This document shows positions 1 through 8,040 of a stretch of DNA of 18,989 bases, piece after piece. Every line of letters begins with the position of its first letter. Within the stretch, counting starts at the first letter, position 1. The DNA comes from CAG-582 sp964551965 (lineage in GTDB: Bacteria > Bacillota_I > Bacilli_A > RF39 > UBA660), in the NCBI GenBank assembly GCA_964551965.1, contig CAZKFB010000025.1, positions 1 through 18,989 of the forward strand, given 5' to 3'. The notes beneath the pieces are model-generated. The model saw nothing but the letters and a program-made list of their open reading frames with translations, was not told the origin of the DNA and did no database searches. A program made the position numbers and the translations under genes.

Positions 1-720
1 TGTGTTTCTAGTCAAGTTGGTTGTAATATGGGATGCTCATTTTGTGAATCCGGATTATTACATAAAGTAAGAGACTTGATGCCGGGAGAAATCGTTAGAC
101 AAATACTAATGATTGAAAGTGATATAAAAGAACGAATTAGCAGTGTTGTAGTAATGGGTATTGGTGAACCTTTTGACAATTATGATAATATAATGAATTT
201 TATAAGAATCATAAATGAACCATTAGGTTTAGCAATTGGAGCTAGACATATAACTGTTTCGACTAGTGGACTTATACCTAAGATAATAGAATATGCGAAT
301 GAAAGTATTCAGACTAATTTAGCTGTTAGTCTTCATGCACCAAATAATGAATTAAGAACAAAGATAATGAAAATAAATAAAGCTTATCCGATAGAAGAAT
401 TAATGAGTGCTATAAAAGAATATAATACGATTACTAAAAGAAGAGTAACAATAGAATATATTTTACTGCGTGATGTTAATGATAGTATTAAGGAAGCGGA
501 TGAATTAATTGAATTACTAAAAGGATTAAATGTCTATGTTAATTTAATACCTTATAATGAAACAAGTCACATTGAATATAAAAGAAGTGATAATGATACA
601 GTAATGAAATTCTATGATCGATTAAAACGAGGTGGTATCAATGTTACTGTTAGAAGAAGATTTGGTAATAGCATTGATGCTGCGTGTGGTCAATTGAGAG
701 CAAATGAGGTGAATAAATGA
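1..720 (+). CDS. rlmN: Dual-specificity 23S rRNA/tRNA (adenine-C2) methyltransferase RlmN, 5'-truncated by the window edge
   Basis: This is the C-terminal 239 residues of a radical-SAM methylase that in this family makes 2-methyladenosine in 23S rRNA (A2503) and in some tRNAs. Frame 1 is open from the first base and reads CVSSQVGCNMGCSFC. The radical-SAM cluster cysteines are fragment residues 8, 12 and 15, and the first residue of the window corresponds to the conserved Cys118 of E. coli RlmN. A GEP motif (GIGEPFDNYD, about 53-62) belongs to the SAM-binding region. Cys229 in DAACGQL matches the methyl-accepting Cys355. The internal ATG at 28 lies inside the cluster motif and cannot be the true start. 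The TGA stop overlaps the prpC start (ATGA at 717-720). About 110 N-terminal residues are missing. Cfr is an alternative family member, but the operon context favours RlmN. Confidence 0.95.
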   Translation, partial: CVSSQVGCNMGCSFCESGLLHKVRDLMPGEIVRQILMIESDIKERISSVVVMGIGEPFDNYDNIMNFIRIINEPLGLAIGARHITVSTSGLIPKIIEYANESIQTNLAVSLHAPNNELRTKIMKINKAYPIEELMSAIKEYNTITKRRVTIEYILLRDVNDSIKEADELIELLKGLNVYVNLIPYNETSHIEYKRSDNDTVMKFYDRLKRGGINVTVRRRFGNSIDAACGQLRANEVNK

Positions 721-1463
721 AATCATTTTATATAACAGATTCAGGAAGAGTCAGAAGTCATAATGAAGATTCGGTAACGATAGTTAAGAATGCTTCATCA
801 GAACATTTAATGATCGTTGCTGATGGTATGGGAGGACATCGAGCTGGAGAAGTTGCATCGAGTATGGTTGTAACTCAAATTGGTTCGAAGTTTAAAGCTT
901 TATCAACGATAGGTACTAAAAGTGATGCTGTTAATTGGCTAAGAGAAAATGTGAAAGAAATCAATGCTAATATCATAAAATATTCCGAGGAACATCCCGA
1001 ATCTATGGGGCTTGGAACAACTTGTGTAATGGCATTATTGACTAAGAGTTTCTTACTATTTGTAAACATTGGAGATTCGAGTGGATTCGTATTTAAAAAT
1101 GGTAATTTAAAGAAGATTACTAAAGATCATACATTAGTTAATTTTTTAGTTGAAACGGGAGATTTAACTCCGGAAGAAGCTATTAATCATCCAAAGAAAA
1201 ATGTTTTAATGAAAGCATTAGGTGCAGCCGACCAATGTGAGATAGATATATTTGATGTCGAGTTAGATATTGATGCAATAATGCTTTGTAGTGATGGTTT
1301 AACAAATATGTTAACTATTGAACAAATTGAAAAAGTTTTAAATGAGAGTGAGATTAGTGTTGAAGATAAATTAATAAAACTAATTAAAAAGTGTAATGTA
1401 CGTGGAGGAACAGACAATATTTCTATAGCTTATTTAGTTAAAGAAGGTGAGGGGTCCATATGA
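717..1463 (+). CDS. prpC: PP2C-family Ser/Thr protein phosphatase (PrpC/Stp)
   Basis: This 248-aa cytosolic, metal-dependent phosphatase is the expected partner that removes phosphates placed by the adjacent PrkC-type kinase. The PP2C motifs occur in order: RSHNEDS (13-19), VADGMGGHRAGEVAS (34-48, with metal-binding Asp36/Gly37), GLGTTC (98-103), IGDS (118-121), KDHTLV (136-141), CSDGL (191-195, metal Asp193) and GGTDNIS (230-236, metal Asp233). Length is normal for bacterial Stp/PrpC. It overlaps rlmN by 4 nt upstream and prkC by 4 nt (ATGA at 1460-1463) downstream, so translation is probably coupled. One deviation is that the usual GDSR motif reads GDSS, so the conserved Arg is missing. All metal-binding aspartates are present, so activity is expected. 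Confidence 0.95.
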   Translation: MKSFYITDSGRVRSHNEDSVTIVKNASSEHLMIVADGMGGHRAGEVASSMVVTQIGSKFKALSTIGTKSDAVNWLRENVKEINANIIKYSEEHPESMGLGTTCVMALLTKSFLLFVNIGDSSGFVFKNGNLKKITKDHTLVNFLVETGDLTPEEAINHPKKNVLMKALGAADQCEIDIFDVELDIDAIMLCSDGLTNMLTIEQIEKVLNESEISVEDKLIKLIKKCNVRGGTDNISIAYLVKEGEGSI

Positions 1464-3271
1464 TAATGAAGGGCCAAAAGATAAACGATAGATATCAAAT
1501 CATCAAGACAATTGGTGAAGGTGGTATGGCAAATGTTTATCTAGCATATGATACTATTTTAGATCGCAATGTAGCTGTTAAAGTACTTCGTGGAGACTTA
1601 GCTACTGATGAAAAATTTGTTAGACGTTTTCAAAGAGAAGCTCTATCAGCATCAAGTTTGAGTCATCCTAATATTGTCGAAGTATATGATGTAGGTGAAG
1701 ACAATGGATCATACTATATTGTTATGGAATACATTGAAGGAAAGCATTTAAAACAATTACTGAAAAAACGTGGAGCTTTAACTCTGACAGAAGTTGTTGA
1801 TATCATGCTTCAAGTAACGGATGGTATGAGTGCAGCTCACGATTCGTATATAATTCATAGAGATATTAAACCGCAAAATATTATGATATTAGAGAATGGG
1901 TTAATTAAAATAACAGACTTTGGTATTGCTATGGCGCTTAATTCAACTCAATTAACACAGACAAACTCCGTTATGGGTTCTGTTCATTATTTGCCACCAG
2001 AACAAGCTAGTGGAAAAGGTGCAACTATTCAAAGCGATGTTTATTCTATGGGAATCTTAATGTATGAGTTATTAACAGGAGAACTTCCTTTTAGAGGTGA
2101 TAATGCAGTTGAAATTGCTTTAAAGCATATTAAAGAACCTTTCCCAAGCGTAAGAGAAAAAGTTCAAAATATACCTCAATCTATTGAAAACATAATTATG
2201 AAAGCAACAGCTAAGAATGTAAAGAACCGTTATACTGATGCCAAAGAAATGCATGATGATTTGAAAACCGCTTTAAGTGATTCTCGTGCTGGCGAACCAA
2301 GATATGTGTTTGAATATCCAGAAGATGAAGCGGAAACATCAAAGAAAAAACGTGAGATGGAACGTGAATTATCTAAGAACACAGAAGAGAAAGTCGAACC
2401 AGTTAAAAAAGAAATAATAAAACCTAAGAAATTAAAAGAAACTAAGGTAGAAAGTAAAGATGATGATGAAATAAAATCAAAGAAGATAACAGAAAAAGAT
2501 CTAAAACGCAAAGAAAATAAATTACTACTAATACTTGCTATCGTATTTACAGGTTTAATCGTAGTTATTACAACATTAGTATTCTTACTTCCTAAATTAA
2601 CTGAAGTAAAAGAGATTGAAGTGCCTCCAGTTGCCCGTATGTCTCTTGTTGATGCTGAGAATACTTTAAAGGAAAAAGGATTTACAATTGCTGAAGAAAC
2701 AAAGACTATTTCATCAGAAGAAATTCCTGAAGGCTATGTAGTTAAAACAGATCCGCAAGCAGGAAGTACAAGAAAAGAAGGAGCGGAAATAGTTATCTAT
2801 GTTTCAGCCGGAGAAAACTCATATGTCTTAGAAGACTTAAAGGGAAAAGATGCTACAGTTGAAGGAACTCTTCTAGAAGAAGTTCATGGATTATATGTTT
2901 TAAAGAAATCAATTGAAGATAAAGAAAATAAATATAAGGCCGGAGAAATTATTAAAACCGAACCGGAAGCTGGAACTAAGATGAAAGCGGGAGATACTGT
3001 TATTCTTTATATCCCTGATCAAACTAGTGCATATCCGGACTTTAGAGCTGGTGGATGGTCTCTAGCTGAAATTAAGTCTTGGTGTGAAAAATATGGTGTA
3101 GAATTAATTGAAATCTATAATCCAACAGATGAATATACGCCAGGAACAATATATGATCAAAGTGCAGTACCAGGAACAAATGTTATGAATGGACAAAAAT
3201 TGACAATTTATATTGCCGAAGAAATTGCTCAACAAGTCGTTGATCCTGACGTGGATACTCCGAGTGAATAA
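1460..3271 (+). CDS. prkC: Membrane Ser/Thr protein kinase with three extracellular PASTA domains (PrkC/PknB type)
   Basis: This 603-aa Hanks-type kinase senses cell-wall fragments or lipid II through PASTA domains and phosphorylates cytosolic targets. The kinase domain spans about residues 12-272: the Gly-rich loop GEGGMANVY (19-27), VAVK with Lys41, catalytic HRDIKPQN (133-140, Asp135), DFG (153-155), and a Thr-rich activation loop (163-169) followed by GSVHYLPPEQ. A highly charged juxtamembrane linker (about 280-353) leads to a single membrane helix (about 354-377). Three PASTA repeats follow (about 384-450, 455-520 and 524-586), with the typical Gly-x-Val-xx-T-xP-xAG pattern in the first two. 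The third is more divergent and contains GWSLAEIKSWCEKYGVEL. The start at 1460 overlaps prpC; the ATG at 1466 is a possible alternative. Three PASTA units match Bacillus PrkC. Confidence 0.96.
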   Translation: MIMKGQKINDRYQIIKTIGEGGMANVYLAYDTILDRNVAVKVLRGDLATDEKFVRRFQREALSASSLSHPNIVEVYDVGEDNGSYYIVMEYIEGKHLKQLLKKRGALTLTEVVDIMLQVTDGMSAAHDSYIIHRDIKPQNIMILENGLIKITDFGIAMALNSTQLTQTNSVMGSVHYLPPEQASGKGATIQSDVYSMGILMYELLTGELPFRGDNAVEIALKHIKEPFPSVREKVQNIPQSIENIIMKATAKNVKNRYTDAKEMHDDLKTALSDSRAGEPRYVFEYPEDEAETSKKKREMERELSKNTEEKVEPVKKEIIKPKKLKETKVESKDDDEIKSKKITEKDLKRKENKLLLILAIVFTGLIVVITTLVFLLPKLTEVKEIEVPPVARMSLVDAENTLKEKGFTIAEETKTISSEEIPEGYVVKTDPQAGSTRKEGAEIVIYVSAGENSYVLEDLKGKDATVEGTLLEEVHGLYVLKKSIEDKENKYKAGEIIKTEPEAGTKMKAGDTVILYIPDQTSAYPDFRAGGWSLAEIKSWCEKYGVELIEIYNPTDEYTPGTIYDQSAVPGTNVMNGQKLTIYIAEEIAQQVVDPDVDTPSE

Positions 3272-3272
3272 T

Positions 3273-4094
3273 ATGACAGGAAGAATAATAAGAATAATAA
3301 GCAATTTATATACAGTATCAACAAACACAAAGACATATGAATGTCGTGCTAGAGGAATTTTCCGCAAGGAAGATATATCTCCTCTAGTTGGTGATATTGT
3401 TGAGTTCAATGAGAGTGATCTGGTAGTTACGAAAATAATGCCAAGAAAAAATGAACTTACTCGACCTAAGGTTGCCAATATAGATAAATGTATTATTGTA
3501 AGTTCTGTTAAAAATCCTGATTTTTCGGATTTTTTACTTGATAAGATGTTAGTTAATATTATCTTAAACAATATTGAACCTGTAATTGTCTTAAGTAAAT
3601 ATGATTTACTTGATGATGAAGGCAAAGAAAACATAAATAGAATTAAAGATTATTATAATAAGATAGGTATTAAAACTTTAATAAATGATGACATTTCAAC
3701 AATTAAAAAGTATATAAGTGGATGTACTATTGCTCTAACTGGACAAACTGGGGCTGGTAAGAGTACTCTTATAAATAAAATGGATGTATCTCTTAACTTA
3801 AAGACCGATGATATTTCCTATGCTTTAAATCGTGGGAAACATACGACAAGACATGTTGAACTATTTAAAGTAGATGATTTCTATATCATGGATACTCCCG
3901 GATTCTCAGCTTTGGATATTAATGTTCCAAAGATTTCTGTTAGATTTGCTTTCCCTGAATTTCCAAACGATGAATGTAAATTTAATGATTGCAAACATTT
4001 GAATGAAAAAGGATGTCGAGTAAAAGAATTAGTTGAAAATGGTAGTATTTTAGAATCTCGATATGAAAACTATAGAAAGATGGTAAGTGAATGA
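3273..4094 (+). CDS. rsgA: Small ribosomal subunit biogenesis GTPase RsgA (YjeQ/CpgA)
   Basis: This 273-aa circularly permuted GTPase acts late in 30S subunit assembly. An N-terminal OB-fold (about 1-65, with SPLVGDIVEF) precedes the permuted G domain. The G motifs appear as G4 SKYD (108-111), then P-loop GQTGAGKST (157-165), the G2 region KHTTRH (189-194) and G3 DTPGF (207-211). A C-terminal zinc site follows, formed by Cys235, Cys240, His242 and Cys248. I chose the ATG at 3273, one base after the prkC stop, because the OB-fold begins there. The in-frame TTG at 3213 would add 20 residues read from the end of prkC and has no RBS. No strong RBS precedes 3273 (only a GAGTG), so translation probably depends on ribosomes finishing prkC. 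In Bacillus, CpgA is phosphorylated by PrkC. Confidence 0.95.
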   Translation: MTGRIIRIISNLYTVSTNTKTYECRARGIFRKEDISPLVGDIVEFNESDLVVTKIMPRKNELTRPKVANIDKCIIVSSVKNPDFSDFLLDKMLVNIILNNIEPVIVLSKYDLLDDEGKENINRIKDYYNKIGIKTLINDDISTIKKYISGCTIALTGQTGAGKSTLINKMDVSLNLKTDDISYALNRGKHTTRHVELFKVDDFYIMDTPGFSALDINVPKISVRFAFPEFPNDECKFNDCKHLNEKGCRVKELVENGSILESRYENYRKMVSE

Positions 4095-4720
4095 AAGTAT
4101 CTGTAACAATTTTAAAATATAAAGAAACAAGAAGAAAAACAATTGAAGAACTTGAGAATACCGATGCTGATTTTATTCATGTCGATGTAATGGATGGTAA
4201 GTTTGTACCACCATTAGAAGTACCATTGCATGAAATAAATGAATTATTTATAGGTACTAGAAAACCATTAGATATTCATCTTATGTGTGAAGAGCCTAGA
4301 GAATATATAGATTCATTTAAAAATTTTGCTAATGCTAAAATAATAACTGTTCATGCAGAGATTCAAAATCCTGAATATTACATTGATTATATTCATGGAA
4401 ATAATATGATGGCGGGAATAGCTATTAGTCCAGAAACTTCTGTTTCAAGTATTATGAATTATTTAGATAAAGTCGATTATGTGCTAATAATGGGAGTGCA
4501 TCCCGGATATGGTGGACAAAAGATGATTCCTGAAACGACAAGCAAGATAAATGAATTGAAAAATTTACGTGAAACTAATGATTATCATTATTTAATTTCT
4601 CTTGATGGGGGAATTAACGAAGAAACGAGGCCATTACTTGATGGATTAGATGTCATGGCAGTCGGATCATTCATAACAATGAGTGATGATTTTCAAAAGA
4701 ATATAGATGAAATAAGATAA
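4091..4720 (+). CDS. rpe: Ribulose-phosphate 3-epimerase
   Basis: This 209-aa TIM-barrel enzyme interconverts ribulose-5-phosphate and xylulose-5-phosphate in the pentose phosphate pathway. Family motifs visible are DADFIHVDVMDGKFVPP (25-41, metal ligands His30 and Asp32), DIHLM (61-65, His63), HPGYGGQK (137-144, phosphate-binding region), LDGGIN (171-176, Asp172) and VGSFI (191-195). It starts with an ATGA overlap on rsgA (4091-4094), the same gene order as Bacillus. It is slightly short (family members are usually about 215-225 aa). The N-terminal strand is divergent: the usual PSILSAD reads VTILKYK, so the conserved substrate-contacting Ser appears as Thr5. Another ketose-phosphate epimerase of the same fold is possible but less likely given the context. 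Confidence 0.92.
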   Translation: MKVSVTILKYKETRRKTIEELENTDADFIHVDVMDGKFVPPLEVPLHEINELFIGTRKPLDIHLMCEEPREYIDSFKNFANAKIITVHAEIQNPEYYIDYIHGNNMMAGIAISPETSVSSIMNYLDKVDYVLIMGVHPGYGGQKMIPETTSKINELKNLRETNDYHYLISLDGGINEETRPLLDGLDVMAVGSFITMSDDFQKNIDEIR

Positions 4721-4739
4721 CTGTATAGTTATCTTATTT
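4710..4739 (+). terminator. Terminator hairpin containing the rpe stop codon
   Basis: A perfect 12-bp inverted repeat (AAATAAGATAAC at 4710-4721 and GTTATCTTATTT at 4728-4739) encloses a 6-nt loop. The left arm includes the rpe TAA stop (4718-4720). The stem is AT-rich and the T-tract beyond it is interrupted, so termination strength is uncertain. The symmetry would also allow it to act on the opposite strand. Confidence 0.7.
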
Positions 4740-4771
4740 GTCACTTTATAGTCACTTTTGTAATCTATAAT
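4738..4771 (+). promoter_or_regulatory. Promoter with 11-bp-period direct repeat upstream of the ABC transporter
   Basis: A perfect TATAAT -10 box lies at 4766-4771, 23 nt before the ABC ATPase start. There is no good -35 at 16-18 bp; a TTGTCA at 4738-4743 is 22 bp away, which is too far. Directly upstream is a direct repeat, GTCACTTT at 4740-4747 and again at 4751-4758, with a period of 11 bp (one helical turn). That is the layout bound by dimers of OmpR-family response regulators, one of which is encoded downstream. The weak -35 fits an activated promoter. The operator role is inference. Confidence 0.6.
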
Positions 4772-4794
4772 GAGATTCATGAAAGGAAGATTTT

Positions 4795-5478
4795 ATGGAA
4801 ATATTGAGAGTTGAAAACTTAGTTAAAACTTATAAGACAGGCGAGAATGTTATTCGTGCTGTTGATGATATAAGTTTTAGTGTTGAAAAAGGCGAATTTG
4901 TTGCTATCGTTGGTGCATCGGGTTCAGGTAAGTCAACACTTCTTCATTTACTTGGAGGAGTAGATAAACCTGATTCAGGTCATGTATATATTGAGGACAA
5001 TGATATATACTCAATGAATGATGAGAAATTAGCTATATTTAGAAGAAGACAAGTAGGTTTAATTTATCAATTTTACAACCTTATTCCTATCTTAAATGTT
5101 AAAGAGAATATTACTTTACCCTGTGATTTAGATGGCAATAAGGTTAGTGAAAAGAGATTAAATGAACTACTTGAAAGTTTAGGTTTAAGTGAAAGAGTAA
5201 ATCATTTACCTAATGAATTATCAGGAGGACAACAACAGAGGACTTCAATTGGTCGTGCCTTAATTAATAATCCAGCTATTGTTTTAGCTGATGAGCCAAC
5301 AGGAAACTTAGATAGTGAAGCTAGTGATGAAATCATGTCACTTCTAAGGAGTGCCAATAAGAAGTATAAACAAACTGTTATTGTTATTACTCACGATTTA
5401 AATATTGCAGCATCAGCTGATCGTATTATTACTATTGATGATGGCAAGATAATCAAAGATGAGGTATCAATGTCATGA
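4795..5478 (+). CDS. ABC transporter ATP-binding protein (MacB/LolD/SalX-type)
   Basis: This 227-aa nucleotide-binding subunit powers the permease encoded next to it. All ABC motifs are intact: Walker A GASGSGKST (40-48), Q-loop Gln92 in YQFYNL, signature LSGGQQQR (142-149), Walker B IVLADEPT (162-169, with Glu167) and H-loop His200 in VITHD. The YQFYNLIP and LHLLGGVD stretches are typical of the MacB/LolD/antimicrobial-peptide exporter family (type VII ABC systems), which work as mechanotransmitters or peptide exporters. The RBS is AAAGGAAG before the ATG. The stop overlaps the permease start (ATGA at 5475-5478), which indicates one complex. The closeness of a two-component system suggests control by envelope stress or peptides. 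The substrate cannot be read from the sequence. Confidence 0.93.
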   Translation: MEILRVENLVKTYKTGENVIRAVDDISFSVEKGEFVAIVGASGSGKSTLLHLLGGVDKPDSGHVYIEDNDIYSMNDEKLAIFRRRQVGLIYQFYNLIPILNVKENITLPCDLDGNKVSEKRLNELLESLGLSERVNHLPNELSGGQQQRTSIGRALINNPAIVLADEPTGNLDSEASDEIMSLLRSANKKYKQTVIVITHDLNIAASADRIITIDDGKIIKDEVSMS

Positions 5479-7988
5479 AGATTTTAAATCGATTAACTTT
5501 TAAAAGTCTAAAGTTAAATAAAAAGAGAACGATTGGAACAATCATAGGTATTATTCTATCAGTTGCTCTTATATGTGCAATTGCAGGAATGGGTGACAGT
5601 TTTAGAAGTTCTTTAATAGCTAACTGTGTTGAATCAAAAGGATATAATCATTTAACAATTAGAAATATTAAAAGAGAAGATATAGAAAAATTAGAACTAA
5701 ATCGAGAAATTAAAAATATTAATACGACATATGACTTAGGGTATGCCAAGTTTAAAAATGAAAGAGAAGATATAGAACCTTATCTTCATATTTATTCTCT
5801 AGGTAAAACCGAATTAAAGGATATTGGAGCTAAATTAGTAGAAGGTCGTATGCCCAAAAGCCCTTCCGAAATAGTTGTATCGGAGACAGCTTTCCGAAAC
5901 GGAAAATTGAATCTTGATGATATCATAACTTTTGAAGTGGGAAGAAGAAAAAGCAATGATGATTTTGATTTAGATGACTCAAACCCCTATAATGAGGGAT
6001 TAGAAAAACTAACTGATATAAAGAAAAAAACCTATCGAATAGTTGGTGTATTTAAAGGTTTTGACTATTACTACAACTATGTTGCCTATACGATAAATGA
6101 AGAACAAGATAATTATATCAATGCCTATATTGCTTTAAAGAATCCATTCAAAGAAGAAAAAGTAATAAAAGATATTCTTGAATTAGGAGATTTTAAAGAT
6201 TATACAAAGAACACAGAATTACTTAGATGGGAAGCATTCTCGTTCAGTGATACGACAATCACTTCACTTGTAACAGTTTTAGGAATAGTAATATTCATTG
6301 TTGTCGTAACTAGTGTCTATTGTATTCGTAATTCATTTGCTATTTCAACAACAGAAAAGATTAAAATGTATGGAATGCTTGCTAGTATAGGTGCTACGAA
6401 AAAACAAATAAGAAGTTGTGTTGTCAAAGAAGGATTAATGCTATCGCTAATTGGTATTCCTTTAGGAATACTTTCAGGAATACTAGCAGACTTTGTTTTA
6501 ATCAAGGTAATTAATTTAATTGCTGGTGAATTCTTATTTTCTGGGGGTGATAGTTATTTAGTATTCAGTATCAATTGGGTTCCTGTTGTTATTTCCATCG
6601 TTTTAGGATTAGTAACAATTTACTTATCAAGTATGTCTTCCGCTCGTAAGGCAAGTAAAGTAAGCCCAATTCAAAATTTAAGAAATTCTGATGAAGTAAA
6701 AATAAAAAGTAAAAAGCTAAGAACACCTAAAATCATACACACATTATTTAAAACGGGTGGAGTACTAGCTTATAAGAACTTAAAGAGAAGTAAAAAGAAA
6801 TATCGTACAACAGTTATTTCTCTAACTATTAGTATATTTGTCTTCATTACAATGAATTCATTTATCAATGAAGGATTTAAGACAGCAGGAACTTATTATA
6901 CTGATTATAACTATAATATTAAGTTAAATGGATTAGCAGAATTTACTAAAGAAGATATCGATAATGTTAAAAACTTAAGTCATTATAATCTTTTTGCTCT
7001 AAATTATGAAACAACTCATACACTTAACGTTCCTCTAGATAATGTAAATAAGAAAATGATTGATACAGAACTCTATAATGATAATTGTGAATATAATGAA
7101 GCTATAAAGGATGTTGAATGCCAAAAGTTAGAAAGTATTGGTATTCAAATAGTTGCTTTAGATCATGATACTTATCTAGATTATTTAAAGAAGATAAAAG
7201 TAAAAAGTAATAACGCTAAGAATAAAGGAATATTAGTAGATGATTATTTACTATATGATGATAATGGAGCATCAACTCTAACACGTATTTATGGCTATCA
7301 AAAAGGAGATACAATCAAAGGTGAATTAAATGATAAAGATTTCTCAATTGACATAGCTGATATAAGTAATAAGAGACCAATGGGAATGGAAAATATGTAT
7401 TATACGGGAGGATTTATTGTTGTAGATTATAATGATTTCTCTTCATTAGAATACATGTTAGATGCAATTATAATTGATACAGATAATCATGTTGATGTAA
7501 CTGAAAAAATAGAAAAAATGTATCCTACTATCAGTCTCTATGACATTGACGAAGCGGCTAAAGCAGAAAGAGCAGTTGTATTAATTATATCTATTTTCCT
7601 ATATGGATTTATAGCAGTAATTACTCTTATTGGTGTAACTAATATATTTAATACAATTACTTCTAATATGGAACTAAGACAAAAAGAATTTGCAATGTTA
7701 AAAAGTATTGGTATGACTAAGAAAGAATTTAATAGAATGATTAATTTAGAAACTTTATTCTATTCAACTAAATCATTACTATATGGAATAATACTTGGAA
7801 TTATTGGTTCGTATTTCATTCATAATGCGTTTGGTTTAAGAATGATGACAAAGTTTAATTTACCAACAAATGCTATTATTATTTCTATTGTGTTTGTCTT
7901 CTTCTTAGTTTATGTAATTATGCGTTATTCTATTTCTAAAATAAATAAACAAAATATTATTGAAACTATTAGAAAAGATAATATCTAA
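5475..7988 (+). CDS. ABC transporter permease with two FtsX domains and two large extracellular domains
   Basis: This 837-aa membrane subunit pairs with the ATPase just upstream. Hydrophobicity suggests two similar halves. Half one has TM1 (about 18-38), an extracellular domain (about 40-255) and three helices (about 265-287, 318-345, 368-388). Half two has TM5 (about 445-463), a second extracellular domain (about 465-690) and three helices (about 696-725, 757-785, 798-820). Each half carries the FtsX coupling motif: MYGMLASIGATKKQI in the first and FAMLKSIGMTKKEF in the second. This 1+3 / 1+3 layout differs from BceB (ten helices, one large loop between TM7 and TM8) and resembles SalY/YtrF-like fused permeases. 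The job is probably peptide or lipid extraction, export or sensing at the membrane outer face; the substrate is unknown. Confidence 0.9.
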   Translation: MKILNRLTFKSLKLNKKRTIGTIIGIILSVALICAIAGMGDSFRSSLIANCVESKGYNHLTIRNIKREDIEKLELNREIKNINTTYDLGYAKFKNEREDIEPYLHIYSLGKTELKDIGAKLVEGRMPKSPSEIVVSETAFRNGKLNLDDIITFEVGRRKSNDDFDLDDSNPYNEGLEKLTDIKKKTYRIVGVFKGFDYYYNYVAYTINEEQDNYINAYIALKNPFKEEKVIKDILELGDFKDYTKNTELLRWEAFSFSDTTITSLVTVLGIVIFIVVVTSVYCIRNSFAISTTEKIKMYGMLASIGATKKQIRSCVVKEGLMLSLIGIPLGILSGILADFVLIKVINLIAGEFLFSGGDSYLVFSINWVPVVISIVLGLVTIYLSSMSSARKASKVSPIQNLRNSDEVKIKSKKLRTPKIIHTLFKTGGVLAYKNLKRSKKKYRTTVISLTISIFVFITMNSFINEGFKTAGTYYTDYNYNIKLNGLAEFTKEDIDNVKNLSHYNLFALNYETTHTLNVPLDNVNKKMIDTELYNDNCEYNEAIKDVECQKLESIGIQIVALDHDTYLDYLKKIKVKSNNAKNKGILVDDYLLYDDNGASTLTRIYGYQKGDTIKGELNDKDFSIDIADISNKRPMGMENMYYTGGFIVVDYNDFSSLEYMLDAIIIDTDNHVDVTEKIEKMYPTISLYDIDEAAKAERAVVLIISIFLYGFIAVITLIGVTNIFNTITSNMELRQKEFAMLKSIGMTKKEFNRMINLETLFYSTKSLLYGIILGIIGSYFIHNAFGLRMMTKFNLPTNAIIISIVFVFFLVYVIMRYSISKINKQNIIETIRKDNI

Positions 7989-8012
7989 GAGTTAGTTTAT
8001 ACTAGCTCTTTT
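7987..8012 (+). terminator. Terminator hairpin overlapping the permease stop codon
   Basis: AAGAGTTAGT (7987-7996) pairs with ACTAGCTCTT (8001-8010) across a TTAT loop, with one G-U wobble, and is followed by TT. The permease TAA (7986-7988) runs into the left arm. The tail runs directly into the next promoter. Confidence 0.7.
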
Positions 8013-8013
8013 A

Positions 8014-8022
8014 TGCTATAAT
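8014..8022 (+). promoter_or_regulatory. Extended -10 promoter of the two-component operon
   Basis: TGCTATAAT is a perfect extended -10 (TGnTATAAT). It starts only two bases after the terminator tail, and no convincing -35 exists at 17 bp. A start about 7 nt downstream gives a leader of roughly 12 nt that begins at the AGAGGG ribosome binding site. Confidence 0.65.
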
Positions 8023-8040
8023 AACAAAAGAGGGATATAT

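Noticed and set aside
2230..2511. Antisense open frame opposite the prkC linker region, and similar frames at 875-1069, 1187-1417, 6317-6505, 8094-8291 and 10500-10844
   Set aside because: They lie opposite well-supported genes, have low-complexity Ser/Ile/Phe-rich translations, and no RBS or family motif. They are by-products of AT-rich coding sequence.
3213..3272. TTG start adding 20 residues to RsgA
   Set aside because: The extension is translated from inside the prkC end, has no RBS, and the OB-fold starts at the ATG at 3273.
3104..3634. Antisense open frame of 176 codons across the prkC/rsgA junction
   Set aside because: It covers two genes with clear domains, and its translation shows no domain or plausible start signal.
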